From Planctomycetota bacterium (lineage in GTDB: Bacteria > Planctomycetota > JACOTG01 > JAJDCM01): a DNA stretch of 51,353 nucleotides. Of the stretch, positions 37,082 through 47,200 are shown one piece after another (the stretch's first letter is position 1; each line of letters begins with the position of its first letter). The notes under the pieces are model-generated. The model saw only the letters and a program-made list of their open reading frames with translations, ran no database searches and was not told the origin of the DNA. The position numbers were made by a program, and so were the translations under genes. The stretch is taken from assembly GCA_029260825.1 (NCBI GenBank), contig JAJDCM010000254.1:1-51353 (forward strand). Reading direction: 5' to 3'.

Positions 37082-39296
37082 TCCCGGATCGATTTCGGTT
37101 CTTTGCCATCAATAGAAGACGATACTGATCACGATCGATGTGCCAGACCTCCAGGGAGCCATCCGCCTTTGCCCCCAGGAGCCGGCTCCCGTCCGGACTG
37201 AACGAAAGAGACTTTGCTCGCGTGCCCCTCTTGAGGGTCGCCAACTCCTCACCAACGAAAGGATCCCAGATCTTCACCGACTGCTCCTCGGATCCGGAGG
37301 CCAACCGAAGCCCATCCGGACTGAACTTGACCGCCCCGATGAAGCCGCCTCCTTCCCGACACCGAGACTGGAGCTGAGCGGTTTCAAGATTCCACACATG
37401 AATTACACCATAGGGTGAGCCGGTCGCAAGAAGATCACCGGTAGGACTGAGATCAATGGCACTCACCATCCCCAGGTCTTCGTGACGAAGGCCACCCACC
37501 TTCCTTCCCTCCCCGGTCTCCCAGACTCGCAAAGTCCCTCCGTCCGCCGCCCAAAAAACCTTGTCTCCGCCGCGGGATGCCGAAATTGATAGGACCCCTA
37601 GCTGGGGTCCCGGCTTCTTCAGGACCGCCTCTCCTGTCGAAATATCCCAGACTCGAATGCTTCCGTCACCCGAGACCGAAGTAATCCTCTGATCATCCTC
37701 CGAAAGAGAGACTTTGGTTACAGATAGAAGATGACCCCGAAAAACACGAACCTCCAGACCCGTCCCAACGTCGGACAGGCGCACCGTGCCATCGACACCC
37801 CCCGAAGCAACGAGTTTCCCATCTTTGCTCAATGCCACGGAAAGAACACGGTTCTCGTGTCCGGAAAAGGTAGCCAGAATTTTTGCGGTCACCGCCGAGA
37901 AAACACGCACCGTTCCATCAGCGCAACCGGCAGCAAAGGATTGACCATCACCACTCCAGGCGACTCCATTCACGGACGGTGCCCCGGAATCAAAAGAAAC
38001 GCCGGTTCCCCGATCCTCCAGTCGCCAGAGGAAGACCTCCGGGGCCGCCCCCCCGAAAGCGACCACCTCCCCTTCCCCACTGGCCGCCATGAACTGAACC
38101 GAATCAACGGATGCGCGGTAAGATCGAAGAAGCTCCCCCGTGAACCCATCCCATTCAAAGACTCTCCCGGGAGGTGTCGCCGTCCTGATTCGACGGCCAT
38201 CCTGCTGGATCGCTACAGCCAGCACTGGATCTTCGTGAAGAAGGTCAAAGAGGACTTCTCCCGTTTCTCGATCCCACAGTTTGGCCGTCCGATCATCGGA
38301 ACCGGAGACCACTTTTTTCCCCTCGCGGTCAGACGCCAGGCAACGAACCCAATCAGTGTGCCCGGAAAACGACCCCACCTCTTTTCCGGTCTCCATGTCC
38401 CAGACCTTCACAAGAAGGTCGTCACCGCTGGAGAAGAGATGAGTCCCGTCCCGAGTCATGGATACAGAGTTCACTTCCCCTTCATGGGCAAGGAACACTT
38501 GCTCTTCTCCTCCTTCAGACCAGACGATTACTCTTACCTTCCCAGCCGCGTCGCCGGCAACAAGCGTTTCCCCTCGGGGGCCAAACGCAAGAGACCAGAC
38601 TCCCTCGCCTTCCCCTGGAATCGAGACCTCTTCTTCGCCTCTTGTTACCGACCACACGTCGATTCGACCATCGTCCCAAGCTGCCGCCACCCATTCGCCG
38701 TCCGCACTGAGCGCACATGCTTGCGCAATATCCCCTTCCAGCCGGAACGACAGGATTTCCTTCCCTGCCGTCGTACTGAAGACCCGGACGAACTCATCGA
38801 TCGAGCAGGCGGCCACCCGTCTTCCATCTCGAGACATGGACAATCCGTAGAGTCCTTCTTTGTTCCCGATGCACCGATCCAGGGAAAGATCAAGAATGAG
38901 ATTTGCATGGTTCCATTCCCAGCCTCGAAGCTCCTCGGGGCAACCATCCAGAAAACTCCGTGCTCGAGTGACATCCGAGGCACTGGAGGCAAGGGTTGCC
39001 GCGTGCAGACGATCCCGATAAAGTTCCCCTCGGAGCCCTTCCCTTTCTTCGATGGTTGCGGCCAGAAGTTTTTGCGAATCGGCCATGCTCTCGCGGGATT
39101 GGACAAGGTCGGATTCGAATGCCTCCAGCTCCCGGCGGAGACTCTCCCCATGTCGCATCTGACGCCGGAGTCGCTCCGCCAGTTGCTCTTTGGAGTCATG
39201 GAGAAGACCGATTGCGCCCCAAAGCATGGCCAGACTCAAGCCCGCAAGCAAAAGGCCTGGCCACCACCTGCACCTTGTCGCCCTTTCCCTGGACAT
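37068..39296 (-). CDS. Membrane-anchored WD40 propeller protein with coiled coil
   Basis: 742 residues. One transmembrane helix at about 13-31 (WPGLLLAGLSLAMLWGAIGLL), a coiled coil at about 34-95 (KEQLAERLRRQM...LLAATIEEREGL), then the short motif 'LDGCPEELRGWEWNHANLIL' (residues ~117-136) and WD40 blades to the end ('HEGEVNSVSMTRDGTHLFSSGDD', 'VKVWDMETGKEVGSFSGHTDWVRCLASDREG'). The RGWEW-WD40 module usually follows a Ser/Thr kinase domain in Planctomycetes; here no kinase is present and the membrane helix comes directly first. AAGGAG lies 9 nt before the ATG. Placed between an FtsX-type permease and two DUF3299 genes, it may be a scaffold on that transporter (inference). Confidence 0.85.
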   Translation of the reverse strand: MSRERATRCRWWPGLLLAGLSLAMLWGAIGLLHDSKEQLAERLRRQMRHGESLRRELEAFESDLVQSRESMADSQKLLAATIEEREGLRGELYRDRLHAATLASSASDVTRARSFLDGCPEELRGWEWNHANLILDLSLDRCIGNKEGLYGLSMSRDGRRVAACSIDEFVRVFSTTAGKEILSFRLEGDIAQACALSADGEWVAAAWDDGRIDVWSVTRGEEEVSIPGEGEGVWSLAFGPRGETLVAGDAAGKVRVIVWSEGGEEQVFLAHEGEVNSVSMTRDGTHLFSSGDDLLVKVWDMETGKEVGSFSGHTDWVRCLASDREGKKVVSGSDDRTAKLWDRETGEVLFDLLHEDPVLAVAIQQDGRRIRTATPPGRVFEWDGFTGELLRSYRASVDSVQFMAASGEGEVVAFGGAAPEVFLWRLEDRGTGVSFDSGAPSVNGVAWSGDGQSFAAGCADGTVRVFSAVTAKILATFSGHENRVLSVALSKDGKLVASGGVDGTVRLSDVGTGLEVRVFRGHLLSVTKVSLSEDDQRITSVSGDGSIRVWDISTGEAVLKKPGPQLGVLSISASRGGDKVFWAADGGTLRVWETGEGRKVGGLRHEDLGMVSAIDLSPTGDLLATGSPYGVIHVWNLETAQLQSRCREGGGFIGAVKFSPDGLRLASGSEEQSVKIWDPFVGEELATLKRGTRAKSLSFSPDGSRLLGAKADGSLEVWHIDRDQYRLLLMAKNRNRSGNEDE

Positions 39297-39322
39297 CTTC
39301 TCCTACTCCTTGACTCACCCCA

Positions 39323-40585
39323 CTAGCCCGTCAGATGGTCGACAACGGAAGTGGCATAAGCCTTGAACGCGGGAACGATCCCGGCCACCGCCCCAAGAAT
39401 CACCATGCCCAAAGGCGCAAGCACAAGCGCCGGGTGAAACGAAAAAACAGGAAGAACAACCCCGGTTTGACTTCGAATCAACGAGGTCGCCAGAAAAAGT
39501 AATCCAACATACAAGGGAAAGGCCAGCACGACCCCAAGAATAGCGATCAGGGAAGATTCCATCACGATGGCCGAGAAGAGACTTCTCCTCCGCGCGCCCA
39601 GCGCTCGAAGAACTGCAAACTCATGACGGCGCTCGTTCATCGTATTGTAAAGGCAAGCGAGAATCGAACCGGAAGCCATGATCACGATCAGATACGCAAC
39701 CAGGGTAAGAATCCGATGGACCCAGCCGAGCTTTTCAAAGAGCTCGATCATGATCTGAGAAATGGGCCAGGCCAGAGTAGCGTCCGCACCCTCGCGAGCG
39801 AGCTCCTCCCGGATCTTGAACCCAGCCTGAGGCGAACGAAAGCGAAGCATGACGGCGCTGACTTCCTTGTGTTCATCGGGAATCTCAACTCCCGCGTGGG
39901 GTTCGAACGTCTCACCAGCCCCCCGAAGAACATGCCCCTCCATGCGAAAAACACCTTCAATCGGCATCCAGAGCACCTGATCCGCCGGCGAGCTCGTCGA
40001 CTCAAGAATTCCGACGACGAGTACTTCTTCACGATGATGTTCACCGTGCTCCGAAAAACCGTGAGACGGAAGAAACGCGTCTCCCACCCTCAGTCCAGTT
40101 TTCCTCGCAACGGTGCTTCCGATGACTGCCTCTCGTCGTTCCCCTTCGAAAAAACGCCCCCCGTCCATCACCGAAAGAGAGATCCCCCCCTCCCTGAATG
40201 CGGTGAACACTTCCTGAGTCGTGCCCACCACGCGAAACCCGTGATAGTTATCTCCAACGGCATAAGGAATCGCCGCCTCGATCCGCGGGTCGCTTTCCAT
40301 TCTTTCATAGAGATGCCAGCTGATGTTCCCCGGGGACGTCTCGAGATGAAACACCGTATTCAATACGAGCTGCAGGGCGCTCCCTTTTGCCCCAAGCACC
40401 GCATCGAATCCCGTGGGCCTTCCCCCGAAGGCAAGCCTCGACTGGGAACTCACGCTGAACACCGCCATGACGAGACAACAACCAAACGCCGCCGAGAGTA
40501 CGGTTACGAGAGTCGATAATCGATGCTGAGAAAGACTTCGACGAACGATAAGAAAGAGGCCGGATGCGGTAGAACTCAGGGTCAA
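39323..40585 (-). CDS. FtsX/MacB-type ABC transporter permease
   Basis: 420 residues, TTG start overlapping the ATPase stop by 4 nt (TTGA). One transmembrane helix at about 25-45, a large periplasmic MacB-type domain, and three helices in the C-terminal FtsX domain (about 290-410; 'NERRHEFAVLRALGARRRSLFSAIVMESSLIAILGVVLAFPLYVGLL' region). This four-helix fold works mechanically across the envelope (lipoprotein release, peptide or metal handling) rather than as a classic importer. It pairs with the ATPase encoded just upstream. Confidence 0.9.
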   Translation of the reverse strand: MTLSSTASGLFLIVRRSLSQHRLSTLVTVLSAAFGCCLVMAVFSVSSQSRLAFGGRPTGFDAVLGAKGSALQLVLNTVFHLETSPGNISWHLYERMESDPRIEAAIPYAVGDNYHGFRVVGTTQEVFTAFREGGISLSVMDGGRFFEGERREAVIGSTVARKTGLRVGDAFLPSHGFSEHGEHHREEVLVVGILESTSSPADQVLWMPIEGVFRMEGHVLRGAGETFEPHAGVEIPDEHKEVSAVMLRFRSPQAGFKIREELAREGADATLAWPISQIMIELFEKLGWVHRILTLVAYLIVIMASGSILACLYNTMNERRHEFAVLRALGARRRSLFSAIVMESSLIAILGVVLAFPLYVGLLFLATSLIRSQTGVVLPVFSFHPALVLAPLGMVILGAVAGIVPAFKAYATSVVDHLTG

Positions 40586-41271
40586 ACCTCCCGGGAATGG
40601 TGAACCGTTTGTTGCCGATTGAGCTCACTCATCTTCACCACTCGCTCGAACCGAGCAATCACTGCCGGATCATGACTCACAAGAAGAAGAGCGGCCTTCT
40701 GCTCCTCGCACCGTTCCCGCATCAACTTGATGGCATCCTGCTTGTGCCCCGGGTCGAGATTTCCTGTGGGTTCGTCGGCCAGCACTATGCGAGGACGATT
40801 CGCCAGTGCTCGGGCCAGAGCGACCCGCTGACGCTGCCCCATCGAAAGTTGTTTGGGGCGAAACCCGAGCCGGTCAGCCAGACCAAGACGGGTCAAGAGT
40901 TCCGTCGCAAACCCCACATCCGGCCCCGGGCCAAACATCATCCCAAGAAGAACATTCTCCAGCGCCGAATAGGACGGGAGGAGCTGAAACGATTGAAAAA
41001 CATACCCCAGGTGGGTCGCTCGGAAACGGTCTCGTTCCGGTTCGCTCATTCCTGCAATGTCGTTTCCGTCGATTCGGATCGCCCCCGAAGTCGGGGTCTG
41101 AATCCCGGCGAGAAGGTTCAACAAGCTTGTCTTCCCCGACCCGCTTTCTCCCGAAAGAGCGACCTGCTCCCCTTCGCCGATCTGAAGATCAGGAATATCC
41201 AGGATTGGAATTTCTTCTCCCGACGGCAGGGAATAGCTCAGTTTCAGGTCTTGGATTTTTAGAAGAGACAT
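40582..41271 (-). CDS. ABC transporter ATP-binding protein (LolD/MacB type)
   Basis: 229 residues from ATG 41271; GGAGG lies about 14 nt upstream and an in-frame extension to 41367 lacks family similarity. Walker A 'GESGSGKTS' at 41-49, Q-loop 'YVFQSFQLLPSYSALENV', signature 'LSMGQRQRVALARAL' (LSxGQ), Walker B 'RIVLADEPTGNLDP' and switch histidine 'LLVSHDP'. This is the LolD/MacB/FtsE branch, which drives FtsX-type permeases. Translation of the permease is coupled through a 4-nt overlap. Upstream on the same strand, 70 nt away, ends the ASST-like gene. Confidence 0.94.
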   Translation of the reverse strand: MSLLKIQDLKLSYSLPSGEEIPILDIPDLQIGEGEQVALSGESGSGKTSLLNLLAGIQTPTSGAIRIDGNDIAGMSEPERDRFRATHLGYVFQSFQLLPSYSALENVLLGMMFGPGPDVGFATELLTRLGLADRLGFRPKQLSMGQRQRVALARALANRPRIVLADEPTGNLDPGHKQDAIKLMRERCEEQKAALLLVSHDPAVIARFERVVKMSELNRQQTVHHSREV

Positions 41272-41341
41272 CAAAAACGAAACAACCTCCGGAGGCGTCA
41301 GGATCACAATTTTTTCGTCGGAACCGAAACCGGCTTCTCTT

Positions 41342-44065
41342 CTATTGCTCCACGCCGTAGAAGACATTCACAAATTCCGTCGCGACACCATCATTCATCA
41401 ATGAAAAAGTAGAGGATAAGGTCGAGGAACTCTCCTCCTTTCGAGGCAGCACCAGCTTCTCGCCCTGGAAACTCACCTCGATGGTTGATTCTTTCAACTC
41501 GATGGAAACCCGGTGCCACTCCATCGGGTTCGATCCCGGGTCACGAAAACGAACGCCACCGATTTTGAAGGGAAGCTTACTCCCGGATCCAAGAGATCTT
41601 TCCCGCTTGAAGTCAAACGTGATCGAAACGGCCTCGGCCGCAAGATCTTTCTCGATCTCAGCTCTGTCACTCCCACTCAGGAGACCTCCTTCGTTGACAG
41701 TCCACTCTCCGGAGAGAGTCTTCCATCCCTCAAGATCCTTCCGTTTGAAGAGAAGAAAAGAAGAGACATGAACGTCAGCGGTGTTCTCCCCGTCGGCCGC
41801 ATTCGAGCCTGTCGGGAGCTCCCAGATTCGCAAGTTCTTGTACTGCACTTCGCCGTTCCCCGAAGCCAGGCCGAGATACCCTTTCTTCGGGTTGCAATGG
41901 GTGGCGCCACTCACGATTTTCCCGTTGACCTCAAGTGTCACCGAGCCGTCGATGGCCGTCACCCGGTAATGGTTCCATTCCTTTGCCAGCTTGGTGTGGA
42001 AAGAATCGACCTTCGGTAGCGAGCTGGAACCAGAGATGCGAAAACGCGGGTCGGGGGTCATCGTGGCTCCGAGGATCGGCTGGACATCTCCATGAGAAGA
42101 GTAGGTATCACTGTCTCCTCGAGAGCTCATCTCGATTCGAATCCCTCTCGCAAGATCCTCACCCGTCGCCGGCAGTGGATCGGCAAAAATCAACAGACCC
42201 GCTTCTCCTTCATCCTCCATATGCCGCCACTCGAATTCAAACATGAAATTCTCATACATACGATCGCTTCGCAGGAAACCGACTGGACTTCCGGTACTGA
42301 GAAGAAACCCTTCTGCATCCAGGGACTGATCTTCCTCCAGGCGGAAGGTCGCCCATTTCTCACACGTCGCGTTTTCCCACCGAGCAAAAACGATCTCCTT
42401 GCTGAGGAGATCCTGCCAGCCCGTAGGAGCTTCCTGCTCCCCCTTCTCGGCAAACAGCTCCTCCGCAGTTTTAGGTTGCGGGTCAAGGGGAGTGAGATCC
42501 CTTCCTCGAAAAGCCAAAGCGTCGGGAGGAATTCTGGTACCTCGAAACATCCCATAGGTGAAGTCATCCGGACCACCGCTCGGTCGCTTGTCGTCCCTGA
42601 AGATCGCAAAGGGATTGTGATAGTCCCAGATCACCTCACCTTGCGGAGAGATCTCCATCAACCGCCCTTGAGGCCCGGAGCAAGCCAATGTGTTTCCATT
42701 TGCAAGGCGTTGAGTCCCCGAGATGAAGCTCGCGAAAAAACGATCCTCTTTTTCTTGACCGTATTCCCAGGCCAAACTCTCCGGCCCATAGGGGACGTCT
42801 TTTCCGCAAGCGTACGTCCCATCCGCCTCAAGAGGAGGAGTGATCTCCATGACGGTGGAATACTCATCATCCTTGGAACGCTTGCGACCATTGTTGAAGA
42901 TGGTGATATTCCCTTCTCCCGGAAAACCCTTGGGGACCCACTGGGGATCGTGCTGGTGAAACAGTTCGCGATCCTTCGACGTTCCCCTTCCGTAGATCTG
43001 AGGGTTTCCCCATCGATAAAGTAGGTCTCCCCCCTGTCCGGAGCGGCCACCAATTTTTTGTCTGGCTTCCTCGGTCGAGGTGCTGTGGTCAATGATCCAG
43101 ATCTCGCTCATCTGCCAGGAGCTGACCACGATCTGATCCAGGTCCGGGTTGTAGTCCACACCATTCATGTGGAGCCAGTCCGTACGCTGCCGTTCTTTCT
43201 TTTCCTTCTCTTCATCTTCCTTGGTCTTCTTTTTGTCTTCATCACCACCGGAGTCACTCTTTCCTCCGTCATCGTCCGAAGGATCAAGATAGCCAAGAGC
43301 AATGAGCTGAGCGCGCTCTGCATCCGAAATCGAATCTTCTTTCTCTTCCTCTTGCTCCGGCTCTTCCTCGGGAATGTCTCCGTTGATATCGACTCTTTCA
43401 GGATGATCTTTCACCACGCCAAAGTTGGGCAAGGAAGGGTCGGTGTCCTGGATCAGGTGGTCCCAAACTCTCCACTCCCAAACAACCCGGGCGCCGATCG
43501 GTCGCAACGGCTCGATCTCGAGAACGACTTCCGACCAGAGTCCCTTCTCACCCACATGAGTCGGACGTCTTCCTGCATCAAGAACTTCTTGCTTGGACTT
43601 CGATTCCCAGGCGAGCATCAGAAAGTTCCCGCTGGCAAGCGGTTCGATGTCGTGGTGATGATAGTAAAGATCACTCGCAAGATGGAACTCCCAGAGAAGA
43701 TCGCCGTCCCAGCTGAACTCCTGGATCCCCCCCGAAATTCCACCGGCGCCGAACTGACTTTCCAGCTCGATTTGAATCCCTCGCAGCAAATTGCCATTGG
43801 GGAGCAGATAAGGCGCAAGGCCCGGCTTGTAGCGACTCTCCCACATGTGAACGACCAGACCATCCTCATCCAGGAGATACGATTTCTTCTGAGCAAACGG
43901 GCTGATGAGGGTGTACCCCGGTGACATGCCCTTCTCATGGACGAGGAGACCACGAGACGGAGCCTCTTGCGCCTCAATCTCATCTCCCGGCGTCGCCTTC
44001 GCGATGCCAAAAGAACCCACAAAAACAAGCAACAACAAGAAAACAAGGCCGGACCAGATCTTCAT
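41342..44065 (-). CDS. Arylsulfotransferase-like protein fused to a DUF1080 domain
   Basis: 907 residues with a signal peptide (GLVFLLLLVFVGSFGIAKA). Residues ~45-560 resemble the ASST propeller ('YLLDEDGLVVHMWES', 'YLLPNGNLLRG', 'YYHHHDIEPLASGNFLMLAWE' with histidines 136-138, 'HQHDPQWVP', 'RLANGNTLACSGPQGRLMEI'). ASST transfers sulfate between phenols; the catalytic histidine cannot be assigned with certainty here. A very acidic/lysine-rich linker (about 232-296) splits the propeller. Residues ~575-765 are a DUF1080-type jelly roll ('WNHYRVTAIDGSVTLEVNGK', 'GYLGLASGNGEVQYKNLRIWEL') and a second one follows to the C-terminus. GAGG lies 6 nt before the ATG. Domain calls are good, function uncertain. 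Confidence 0.8.
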   Translation of the reverse strand: MKIWSGLVFLLLLVFVGSFGIAKATPGDEIEAQEAPSRGLLVHEKGMSPGYTLISPFAQKKSYLLDEDGLVVHMWESRYKPGLAPYLLPNGNLLRGIQIELESQFGAGGISGGIQEFSWDGDLLWEFHLASDLYYHHHDIEPLASGNFLMLAWESKSKQEVLDAGRRPTHVGEKGLWSEVVLEIEPLRPIGARVVWEWRVWDHLIQDTDPSLPNFGVVKDHPERVDINGDIPEEEPEQEEEKEDSISDAERAQLIALGYLDPSDDDGGKSDSGGDEDKKKTKEDEEKEKKERQRTDWLHMNGVDYNPDLDQIVVSSWQMSEIWIIDHSTSTEEARQKIGGRSGQGGDLLYRWGNPQIYGRGTSKDRELFHQHDPQWVPKGFPGEGNITIFNNGRKRSKDDEYSTVMEITPPLEADGTYACGKDVPYGPESLAWEYGQEKEDRFFASFISGTQRLANGNTLACSGPQGRLMEISPQGEVIWDYHNPFAIFRDDKRPSGGPDDFTYGMFRGTRIPPDALAFRGRDLTPLDPQPKTAEELFAEKGEQEAPTGWQDLLSKEIVFARWENATCEKWATFRLEEDQSLDAEGFLLSTGSPVGFLRSDRMYENFMFEFEWRHMEDEGEAGLLIFADPLPATGEDLARGIRIEMSSRGDSDTYSSHGDVQPILGATMTPDPRFRISGSSSLPKVDSFHTKLAKEWNHYRVTAIDGSVTLEVNGKIVSGATHCNPKKGYLGLASGNGEVQYKNLRIWELPTGSNAADGENTADVHVSSFLLFKRKDLEGWKTLSGEWTVNEGGLLSGSDRAEIEKDLAAEAVSITFDFKRERSLGSGSKLPFKIGGVRFRDPGSNPMEWHRVSIELKESTIEVSFQGEKLVLPRKEESSSTLSSTFSLMNDGVATEFVNVFYGVEQ

Positions 44066-44299
44066 CTCTTACCTCTTCAGACGCTTCCATCAATCGGATT
44101 CTAGACCAGCAAGATGTTAATCGACAGAGGACTCCACCGCCAGTAGCCACTCAAGGCCAAACAATCTCATCCCGTAATCGCTTGGCATAGCATTTCGTCT
44201 TGCCCGGTCCCGGTCCGCCCACACGGTCTTGCCGACCCGTTCTCAATAGCCCGGGCACCCTGTCTTTTCGTTTGCGATTTCTTCCAGCCCCGTGGCAAA
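44066..44299. other. Divergent intergenic region
   Basis: 234 bp between the ASST-like gene and the PQQ/peptidase gene. Promoters for both are expected. I see no tRNA, strong hairpin or small gene. Confidence 0.3.
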
Positions 44300-47200
44300 A
44301 TGCCGTTCATGGCAGCAAAAAAACCGGGATCGAATCTCGGAAAAAAAAGATCAAGAATGAGCTGGCAATGGCAAGGCAATGGGACGCGCCGGTGGGCGTG
44401 GCTGATTCCTCTCCTCTTGCTCACGACCTTCCAAGCGAGCCCGGCACGAACCCAACCCGCCGCCGAGTGGAGCCAACTCGGCGGAAACTCCGCCCATGAC
44501 GGAAGCTCGCTCCGGGTCCCGGTTCGCAGTTCACCCCGTGAGGCCTGGCGTGTGGAGCTCCCGGGAGAACTCATCGGAGACCCTGTAACCTGGGGCGGGA
44601 TCCTCTACTTCATTCTTGAACGCTCCGGGGGAAGAAAGCTCCATGCCATCCACATCGCAACCGGGAAAAGCGCCGCCCATGCTCGCAATCTCTCGGGTGG
44701 AAAGTGGACCGATCTTTCCGTCGCAAACGGAATTGTGGTGGTGGGAGAGCCGGAAGGAATTCAAGGTCTGACCCTCCGGGGAAAGAGCTTTTCTCGGAGC
44801 TGGAGCAAGACCATTAAACGGAGGGGTCTTGGCCCACCCGTGCTCCATGATCAAACGATCTATGCCGCAGCCGGGGGAAAACTGTATTCATTTGATTGCA
44901 AGAACGGCAGAAGTATCGGATCGGTCGGTGGGTTCGGGGCAAAAGGGTTTCTCGGTGTCGGCCCGGCAGGAAAAGCGGGAGACATGCACGTGGTGGGCGT
45001 CTCCATCGAGCCTGTCCCGAAAGAGAAGAAGAAAAACGATGTGCTCCCGCCGCTTAGGCTTGCCCTCTATCGAGCGCCGCTTTCCGCCCTGGCAAAAAAA
45101 CGTAGCGGCGTGAGCGAAGCCGAGCACATCGTACTCACACGACTCCCTCCGGGATCCCCTCAGGATGCTCCTTTGTTGGGAATGATCTCTCTTTCCCACG
45201 AGGGAAACTCCAACATCGGCTGGTACATCGAGAACCGGATCCCTTCGGAAAAGATCGCCTTTTCCTCTCGCATGCTCAACCAGCAGGATCGAATGAGACC
45301 GTCCAAGCTCATCACCCGGACAGCGACCCGGCAAAGCCTCGCCCACGGCTTTGATGAAAACGGAGATCTGACGACCCTCGGCGGAAAGGGAGGAGGAAGG
45401 ATTGTTGAAAAGCAACGACTTCCGACCGGCGCCCTTCCCGGACCGGCAACATTGTGTGGCGACGTTCTCTATCTTGGAAACTGGGCTCTGGAAGCGTCGA
45501 CTCGGCGAGTCCTCTGGTGCCTGCCCGAGCTGACCCCCGCCTCTCCGTTGATTCCCGTCGCTGATCATCGGTTCGTGGTTACTACCCACGACGGCAGTCT
45601 GATCTGCTTTACCGATCTCGATCCGATGGAAATCCCGCCCATCGCAGAATCCAGCACCTCAACAAAGCAACCCGCCGGCCCCCCCGATCCACCCCCGTTC
45701 CCCAAAGCCACCAACGGAGTCCTTCTCGCTTCCGGTGAACAAATCCGAGGATCGGCAATCATCCTCAAGGATCGTATTCGCATCCATCCCGAAACCGATC
45801 CGATCCTGGAAGTCGCCAGAGATGAAGTCGCGATGATTGAAAAGGATGGGAAGGTCATTTTCGCCGGAGAAGAGCTCAACTCTCTCAACCTCTGGCAAGA
45901 TGCCATCCGCCTTTCCCACGCGCGCTCCCTTGACGATCTCTTCCAGGAATACCTGGGTAAGAAGCTGATCCGGCAATGCCGAGCCCTGATCACGGAAGCC
46001 AGAGCCTATGGATTGAGTAAGAGCCGGGCCCATCACCTGGAGCGAGCCCTCGCGGGAAAAACCGAGCACTCGAGCGCAGAAGCCATTTACAAGCGCCTCC
46101 AACCCAAAGAGGAAGAAGCTCGAAAGAAAGCGTTTGCAAACTACCTGCAGGGATCGAAGTGGTGCCAGGAACGAGGCCTCCTCTCCGCTGCAACCTGCCT
46201 CCTCTCGGATGCAGGAAAAGTGTGGCCGTCCGGGCCCTCCCTGAAAGAGGAAATCGGCTCATGCATCCCAGCTTCCTTCCCTTTCAAAGACGACCCTGAA
46301 CCGGAGACGCTCTGGGCAAGATGGGCCAAGGAGCTGGTTCTCTCGGGAGGTCGCTTCCTCGATCCTGAAGACACCCAGTGGCATCGTCTCGCCGATCCCA
46401 GAGATCGACGGCGTCGTCCCGTCATTCGACGCAGCAAAATCTGGACCAAGGAGACCCTCGGCCTTCAGACGGGAAGCCTTGTTTGTTTTTCTCTGGAACG
46501 GACCCCGGAAGTTGTGGGTGCGTGCCTGCGCTACGGCGAAGGAGCCATCCGTGCACTTCGCTACTATTTTGAGGAAACCGAACACGGTTCCACCAGCAAG
46601 GGCGAGCCTCTCGAGATGCGGATTCACGGGATACGCGACACCTACATCAAGGAAATGGGAAACCGACCGGTGGAGTGGAGCGCCGGTTACTACACCTCTC
46701 TCGAAAAGGTGTCTCGCTTTTTCATCCCACGGTCAAGAGACGGAAAAGTCGCGGATACCAGCCTCTATCGGGTGGTCGCCCATGAGCTCACCCACCATTT
46801 CATCGATCAGAGAGTCATCGTTCGCAAGAAGGAGCTCGAGTTCACGAAATTCGGTTCCAACGGCTACTGGATCGTGGAGGGTGTCGCCCGTTTCGTCGAG
46901 CATCAGGCATCCGACTCGGTTCGAACCGGTCTCTCCTTTGATGACCCGACCGTTCAGTCCCTGGACGTTACGACTCAAGTTCATAAGGCTGGCAAACATT
47001 TCATCCCCCATGAACTCGTGGAAATGACTCAACCCAGGTTCTCCGAGCTTGATACAAAATCCATGCTCACGGTGCGATTGCGCCACTCATTCCGGAACTA
47101 CAACGTGAGCCCTCTCGTTCTCTTCTACGAGCAATCGGCCGCCCTCGCATTCTTCATGCTCAATCGCCGGGGTCCGGAAGGACGGGCAGCATTCAACAAC

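Noticed and set aside
37731..39326. 531-codon open frame antisense to the WD40 gene
   Set aside because: Covers exactly the WD40 repeats, and the translation is arginine/proline/serine-rich as expected for a shadow frame.
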